DNA of 36,941 nt from JBAXGW01 sp037139195 (GTDB lineage: Bacteria; Bacteroidota; Bacteroidia; Bacteroidales; JAHJDW01): positions 1 to 36,941 of the forward strand of contig JBAXGW010000047.1 of NCBI GenBank assembly GCA_037139195.1, in the 5' to 3' direction. Below, piece after piece: positions 33,591 to 36,941 of this stretch (the stretch's first letter is position 1; each line of letters starts with the position of its first letter). The notes under the pieces were generated by a model. The model did no database searches. It worked only from the letters and a program-made list of their open reading frames with translations, and had not been told where the DNA came from. Both the position numbers and the translations under genes were made by a program.

Positions 33591-33941
33591 CTTGTTTTTT
33601 AAGTATTTTATAAATCCCATTATTAATCTTCCTACTTCTTCAATTTCTATTATAATTTTTTGTTTCTCTTCTACTGATAAGAAACTAAGTCTTTCTGCAA
33701 TTATTATTTGTGTCTCCAATTCGGCAAGTGAACCTTTGGCAATAAACAAGAATTGTATTAATTCTTTGTCTGATTTTCTTCCACAACCTTCAGCAATATT
33801 AGATGGAATTGAAACAGCACATCTTTTTATCTGAGAAATTAATCCATATTTCTCATCGCTTGGAATTAATGATGCAATTTTGTAAGTGCTAACAGTCAAG
33901 TCAACAGCCTTTTTCCATACATCTAATTCTTTGTGATTCAT
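33579..33941 (-). CDS. Four-helix-bundle protein (S23 / 23S rRNA IVP family)
   Basis: A 120-residue protein of typical length. Diagnostic segments are ELDVWKKAVDL, YGLISQIKRCAVSIPSNIAEGCGRKS and ELIQFLFIAKGSLAELETQ. The family is known from intervening sequences in 23S rRNA genes, and the related Avd protein serves in diversity-generating retroelements; the role of stand-alone copies is unclear. It splits cheA from cheW and lies between two palindromic repeats, the 3' one supplying its stop codon. No reverse transcriptase or rRNA is nearby. Confidence 0.9.
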   Translation of the reverse strand: MNHKELDVWKKAVDLTVSTYKIASLIPSDEKYGLISQIKRCAVSIPSNIAEGCGRKSDKELIQFLFIAKGSLAELETQIIIAERLSFLSVEEKQKIIIEIEEVGRLIMGFIKYLKNKNNE

Positions 33942-33974
33942 GTTGTAATTCGTTTTAAATATTTATTTTCATTA

Positions 33975-34293
33975 TAGTGAATGGTGAATAGTGAGTAGTG
34001 AATAGACGCTACGCAACGCTCTTTGAGTGAGTAGTGAATAGTGAGTGGTGAATAGACGCTACACAGGCTAGCTATGCATGTTTTTGTTCTTTTCGCCGTC
34101 AGGCTCTACTCACTATTCACTAATGTCTACTCACTAATTCGCCGTTAGGCTCTATTCACTACTCACTAATGTCTACTCACTATAGTCTACTCACTAATTC
34201 GCCGTCAGGCTCTACTCACTACTCACTAACGTCTACTCACTAATTTGTCGTTAGGCTCTACTCACTACTCACTAATATCTACTCACTAATTAT
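33975..34293 (-). repeat. Palindromic intergenic repeat, copy 5 (largest)
   Basis: It fills almost all of the 348-bp gap after cheA. On the minus strand a 46-bp unit with GAGCCTGACGGCGAATTAG is repeated about four times (phase points 34094, 34140, 34200 and 34246; the 60-bp step contains a 14-bp extra piece). Then come GCATAGCTAGCCTGTGTAGC and the complementary 3' arm TATTCACTACTCACTATTC. The cheA TAA lies within its first bases. Confidence 0.85.
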
Positions 34294-36341
34294 TCACTAA
34301 ACTCCCTAATTATCCTATTCGTATCCATCACAATAGCTACCGTTCCATCACCTAAGATTGTTGCACCAGAGAATATCTGTTGTCCTTTAAATAAGCGACC
34401 TAAAGGTTTTAAAACAGCTTGATATTCGCCAATAACTCTATCTATTACCAATCCAACAGGGTGATCAAGGTAATCAACAACAATTACTTCTTCTATTTCA
34501 TAAGCTTCAGATGATACCGAAAAACTATCTCTCAAATAATGGAAGGGGATAGGTTCTCCATCCAATGTAATTACCGAATTATAATTGTTAGCAAAGTCGG
34601 TATGAGGAATTGGATATATTTTTTTAATTACAGATAATGGAATAACATAGCTTGTTTTGTCAATTTCAACTAATAGCCCATCAATAATAGAAAGGGTTAG
34701 AGGAAGTTTGATAGTTAAAGTTGTTCCTTCGTCTTGTATTGAATCTAATTCTACTTCGCCACGAATTTCTGTTATTTTACGTTTCACTACATCCATTCCA
34801 ACGCCACGTCCCGAAACATCGGTTATTTTCTCTGCCATCGAAAAGCCAGGTTGGAAAACCAATTCCAACATTTCTTTCTTGGTTAAATTCAAATCGGCGC
34901 TAATTAATCCTTTGCTAATTGCTTTTTGGCGTACTTTTTCGGCATTTATCCCTGCTCCATCATCAATAATTTGAATATGAACGTTTGTACCAGAATAAAA
35001 AGCTTTTAGTAATATTTTGCCTTTATCGGGTTTTCCTTTAGCTCTACGTTCTTCTAAATCTTCTATACCGTGGTCGATAGAATTTCTAAGAATATGAAGC
35101 ATTGGGTCGTAAAGACTTTCAACAATTGTTTTGTCTAATTCAGTTTCGGCACCTTCAGCTTCAAATTGAATGCTTTTTCCTAGCTCGGTAGATAAATCTC
35201 TAACCAAACGTTGGAAACGGGTAAGCATACTTTGAATAGGAACTAGTGATATGCTAAATGCATTGTCGCGTAGCTGGCGCGAAAGTTTTTGTACCGTTTC
35301 CGAAATGCTAGTTAATTCTGGAAGTATTTGTGTTTCGGCATATAAACTAAGACGGGCCTGTACAGTAACCAATTCGCTAACCAAATTCATTAGCTCATCA
35401 ATTTTTTCAGAAGGTACTCGAATGCTCGACATGCTTTCTTTTCCATTTCCATTGCTGGTTTGCTTTATTGCATTTTGGTTTAAAGGACTAGCAGCAATTG
35501 CAGTTTCAGTAATTGTTTCTTCGTCAACAGTATGATGTTTTACTGCAATATCTTTTAATAAAGTAATCGATAATACAGGATTAGCATCAATAAAAGCAGA
35601 TATTTCTTCAACAAAAGCTTCGTTTTCTAGTAAATCGGTATTTGCTAAAAGTTCAATTTCAACTTCGCATTCATCCTCAACAAAAATAAATACGTCACGT
35701 AAATCATTTTCGGTTATAATACCAGAAATTAATACATGCCAATAAACATAGCATTTAGCAGGATTAATAGTTTCAATTGTTGGAATTTGACTGGTTACAG
35801 CAAAAACCTTTGTTTTTCCTAATCCATTAATTTCATCAACTAAATATAAAGGATTTGTTCCATTTCTTAGGATGTCTTCTTGTGGGCGAAATGAAAGATA
35901 AAAAGTAGATTTGTTTATTTTATTTTTTGCTTCAGTAATTTCAGAACTTTGAACAAGGGTTTGTTCTTCTGTAACCAAAGCCACAACCGAGGTCATGAGT
36001 TTTAGGTAAACTGTTTTTAAATTTGCATCTGTAAGATTGAAATCGTCTAACAAACTTCGAAGTAAATCAACCGAAGCCAAGGTAATATCAAAAATTTCTT
36101 TTGTAAGGTGTTTTTTGCCTTGACGAACTAAATCGTAGATGTTTTCGAGGTGGTGAGTAAACTCGCCAATCTTCTCAAAGCCAAACATGGCGCTGTTTCC
36201 CTTCAATGTGTGCATAGTGCGAAATACAGAATCAACCGATTCCATATCATTGGGGTCGTCTTCAAGAATAAGCAAAGCTTGCTCTAAGGAAACTATCAAA
36301 TCGTTAGCTTCCTCGATGAATTTTTGTTGGAATTGATCCAT
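34290..36341 (-). CDS. cheA: Chemotaxis histidine kinase CheA
   Basis: A 683-residue protein with classical order. P1 Hpt is 1-105 with phosphoacceptor H44 (MHTLKGNSAMFGF). A region at about 150-255 containing SFRPQEDILRNGTNPLYLVDEI is probably the P2 CheY/CheB-binding part. P3 dimerisation is about 305-370, P4 ATPase about 375-535 (HILRNSIDHGIED, DDGAGIN, GRGVGMDVV) and P5 CheW-like about 540-683. It phosphorylates CheY and CheB in response to receptors. Its ATG is 3 bp after the cheY stop. Confidence 0.97.
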   Translation of the reverse strand: MDQFQQKFIEEANDLIVSLEQALLILEDDPNDMESVDSVFRTMHTLKGNSAMFGFEKIGEFTHHLENIYDLVRQGKKHLTKEIFDITLASVDLLRSLLDDFNLTDANLKTVYLKLMTSVVALVTEEQTLVQSSEITEAKNKINKSTFYLSFRPQEDILRNGTNPLYLVDEINGLGKTKVFAVTSQIPTIETINPAKCYVYWHVLISGIITENDLRDVFIFVEDECEVEIELLANTDLLENEAFVEEISAFIDANPVLSITLLKDIAVKHHTVDEETITETAIAASPLNQNAIKQTSNGNGKESMSSIRVPSEKIDELMNLVSELVTVQARLSLYAETQILPELTSISETVQKLSRQLRDNAFSISLVPIQSMLTRFQRLVRDLSTELGKSIQFEAEGAETELDKTIVESLYDPMLHILRNSIDHGIEDLEERRAKGKPDKGKILLKAFYSGTNVHIQIIDDGAGINAEKVRQKAISKGLISADLNLTKKEMLELVFQPGFSMAEKITDVSGRGVGMDVVKRKITEIRGEVELDSIQDEGTTLTIKLPLTLSIIDGLLVEIDKTSYVIPLSVIKKIYPIPHTDFANNYNSVITLDGEPIPFHYLRDSFSVSSEAYEIEEVIVVDYLDHPVGLVIDRVIGEYQAVLKPLGRLFKGQQIFSGATILGDGTVAIVMDTNRIIREFSE

Positions 36342-36344
36342 TTT

Positions 36345-36710
36345 TTATCTAATTACTTTCTTTACTACTTCTAATAATTTGTCTGCAACAAAAGGTTTTA
36401 CAATCCATCCTGTAGCACCTGCTTCTTTAGCTTCTATCTTTTTCTCTTGTTGCGATTCCGTAGTAAGTAATAGAATTGGAACATATTGATAGGTAGAATT
36501 CGCTCTAACTGCTTTGATTAGGCCTATTCCGTCAATATTTGGCATGTGTAAATCCGTAATTACAAGGTTAATGTCAGCTCCGTCAAGGAATTTCAAAGCA
36601 TCTTGTCCGTCAACACCTGCTAAAACCTTATAACCAGCTTTTTCAAGTGTGAAACTTACAACTTCACGGATGCTTTCTGAATCATCTGCAATTAAAATAG
36701 TTTTTTCCAT
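36345..36710 (-). CDS. cheY: Chemotaxis response regulator CheY
   Basis: A 121-residue receiver domain, full CheY length with no output domain. D9/D10 (IADDSESIREV), phosphoacceptor D53 (VITDLHMPNIDG), the Thr in LLLTTES and the Lys in WIVKPF are all present. It directly precedes cheA. Its target is not visible, since no flagellar switch gene is in the window; in non-flagellated Bacteroidota it might act on gliding or another surface system. Confidence 0.93.
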   Translation of the reverse strand: MEKTILIADDSESIREVVSFTLEKAGYKVLAGVDGQDALKFLDGADINLVITDLHMPNIDGIGLIKAVRANSTYQYVPILLLTTESQQEKKIEAKEAGATGWIVKPFVADKLLEVVKKVIR

Positions 36711-36741
36711 ATTGTATTATTGTTTGTTCTTTTTTTATCTT

Positions 36742-36941
36742 TTATTTCCCTTCGACTCCGCTCAGGGTGACTATATATTTTTGTTTCTTTTTTTTTTCTT
36801 ATACTTCGTCACGCAGAGCGTAGTCGAAGCGCTATTGTTTTTTTCTTTTTATTATTTCCCTTCGACTTCGCTCAGGGGGACTATATTATTTTTGTTTCTT
36901 TTTTTTTTCTTATACTTCGTCACGCAGAGCGTAGTCGAAGC
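36742..36941. repeat. Direct repeat of about 90 bp with internal inverted TTCGACT motifs
   Basis: Two copies (36742-36830 and 36852-36941, the second cut by the window end) share TTATTTCCCTTCGACT, a T-rich middle and ATACTTCGTCACGCAGAGCG followed by TAGTCGAAGC. Each copy has CTTCGACTCCGCTC and its imperfect inverse GAGCGTAGTCGAAG about 55 bp apart and can fold into a hairpin. It is upstream of cheY and may continue outside the window. Confidence 0.85.

Noticed and set aside
33579..33941. S23-type gene as part of a diversity-generating retroelement
   Set aside because: No reverse transcriptase, template repeat or variable-region target was seen nearby. The receptor repeats are in-frame HAMP units, not adenine-mutated copies.

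Overview
The window reads as chromosomal DNA of a low-GC member of the Bacteroidota (Bacteroidetes). The reasons are the strong AT bias, near absence of Shine-Dalgarno sequences, a Bacteroidota-type -7 promoter box (TATCTTTG) ahead of the glycan operon, intergenic repeats containing TTCGACTCCGCTCAG, and protein families common in that phylum. Every gene I accept lies on the minus strand, so transcription runs from high to low coordinates. No rRNA, tRNA, CRISPR array or phage module was seen.

Region 1 (36941 to about 20700) is a chemotaxis cluster. In transcription order: cheY, cheA, a four-helix-bundle (S23/IVP) protein, cheW, a very long poly-HAMP chemoreceptor, an unknown protein, a cheR-like gene without its N-terminal domain, a REP-type tyrosine transposase (tnpA), an OprB-like porin, cheR, a single-domain response regulator, a histidine-kinase-like protein lacking the phosphoacceptor His, cheD, cheB and a TorF-like outer-membrane protein. 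CheR, CheB and CheD supply receptor methylation, demethylation and deamidation. CheA, CheW and CheY form the phosphorelay. No flagellar or gliding gene is visible, so the output is not known from this window.

Region 2 (20507 to 16146) encodes a large membrane sensor (dCache, HAMP, GAF, 63-residue coiled-coil repeats, PAS) with no recognisable output domain. Two small unrecognised proteins that look like diverged paralogues follow. A Rho-independent terminator at 16091-16129 closes this block.

Region 3 (16049 to 25) is a tightly packed glycan operon. It encodes a GT2 glycosyltransferase, an NDP-hexose 2,3-dehydratase, a Gfo/Idh/MocA oxidoreductase, an SDR epimerase/reductase, a sulfotransferase, a GT2 with a long coiled coil, a GT2-GT4 fusion, a GT2, an RgpF-like protein, a possible WbsX-like protein, a methyltransferase and a GT4-GT2 fusion. 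The dehydratase, oxidoreductase and SDR trio fits conversion of an NDP-4-keto-6-deoxyhexose to a 2,6-dideoxysugar. The product is probably a surface polysaccharide or glycoprotein glycan that may be sulfated.

The most unusual non-coding feature is a family of at least five large imperfect palindromes in the chemotaxis region. Each starts at or just after the stop codon of the gene upstream, and its arm has stop codons in all three frames. Other repeats are a 49-bp tandem and REP-like hairpins around tnpA, a 24-bp tandem array, a 17-bp tandem, and an approximately 90-bp direct repeat at the right edge.
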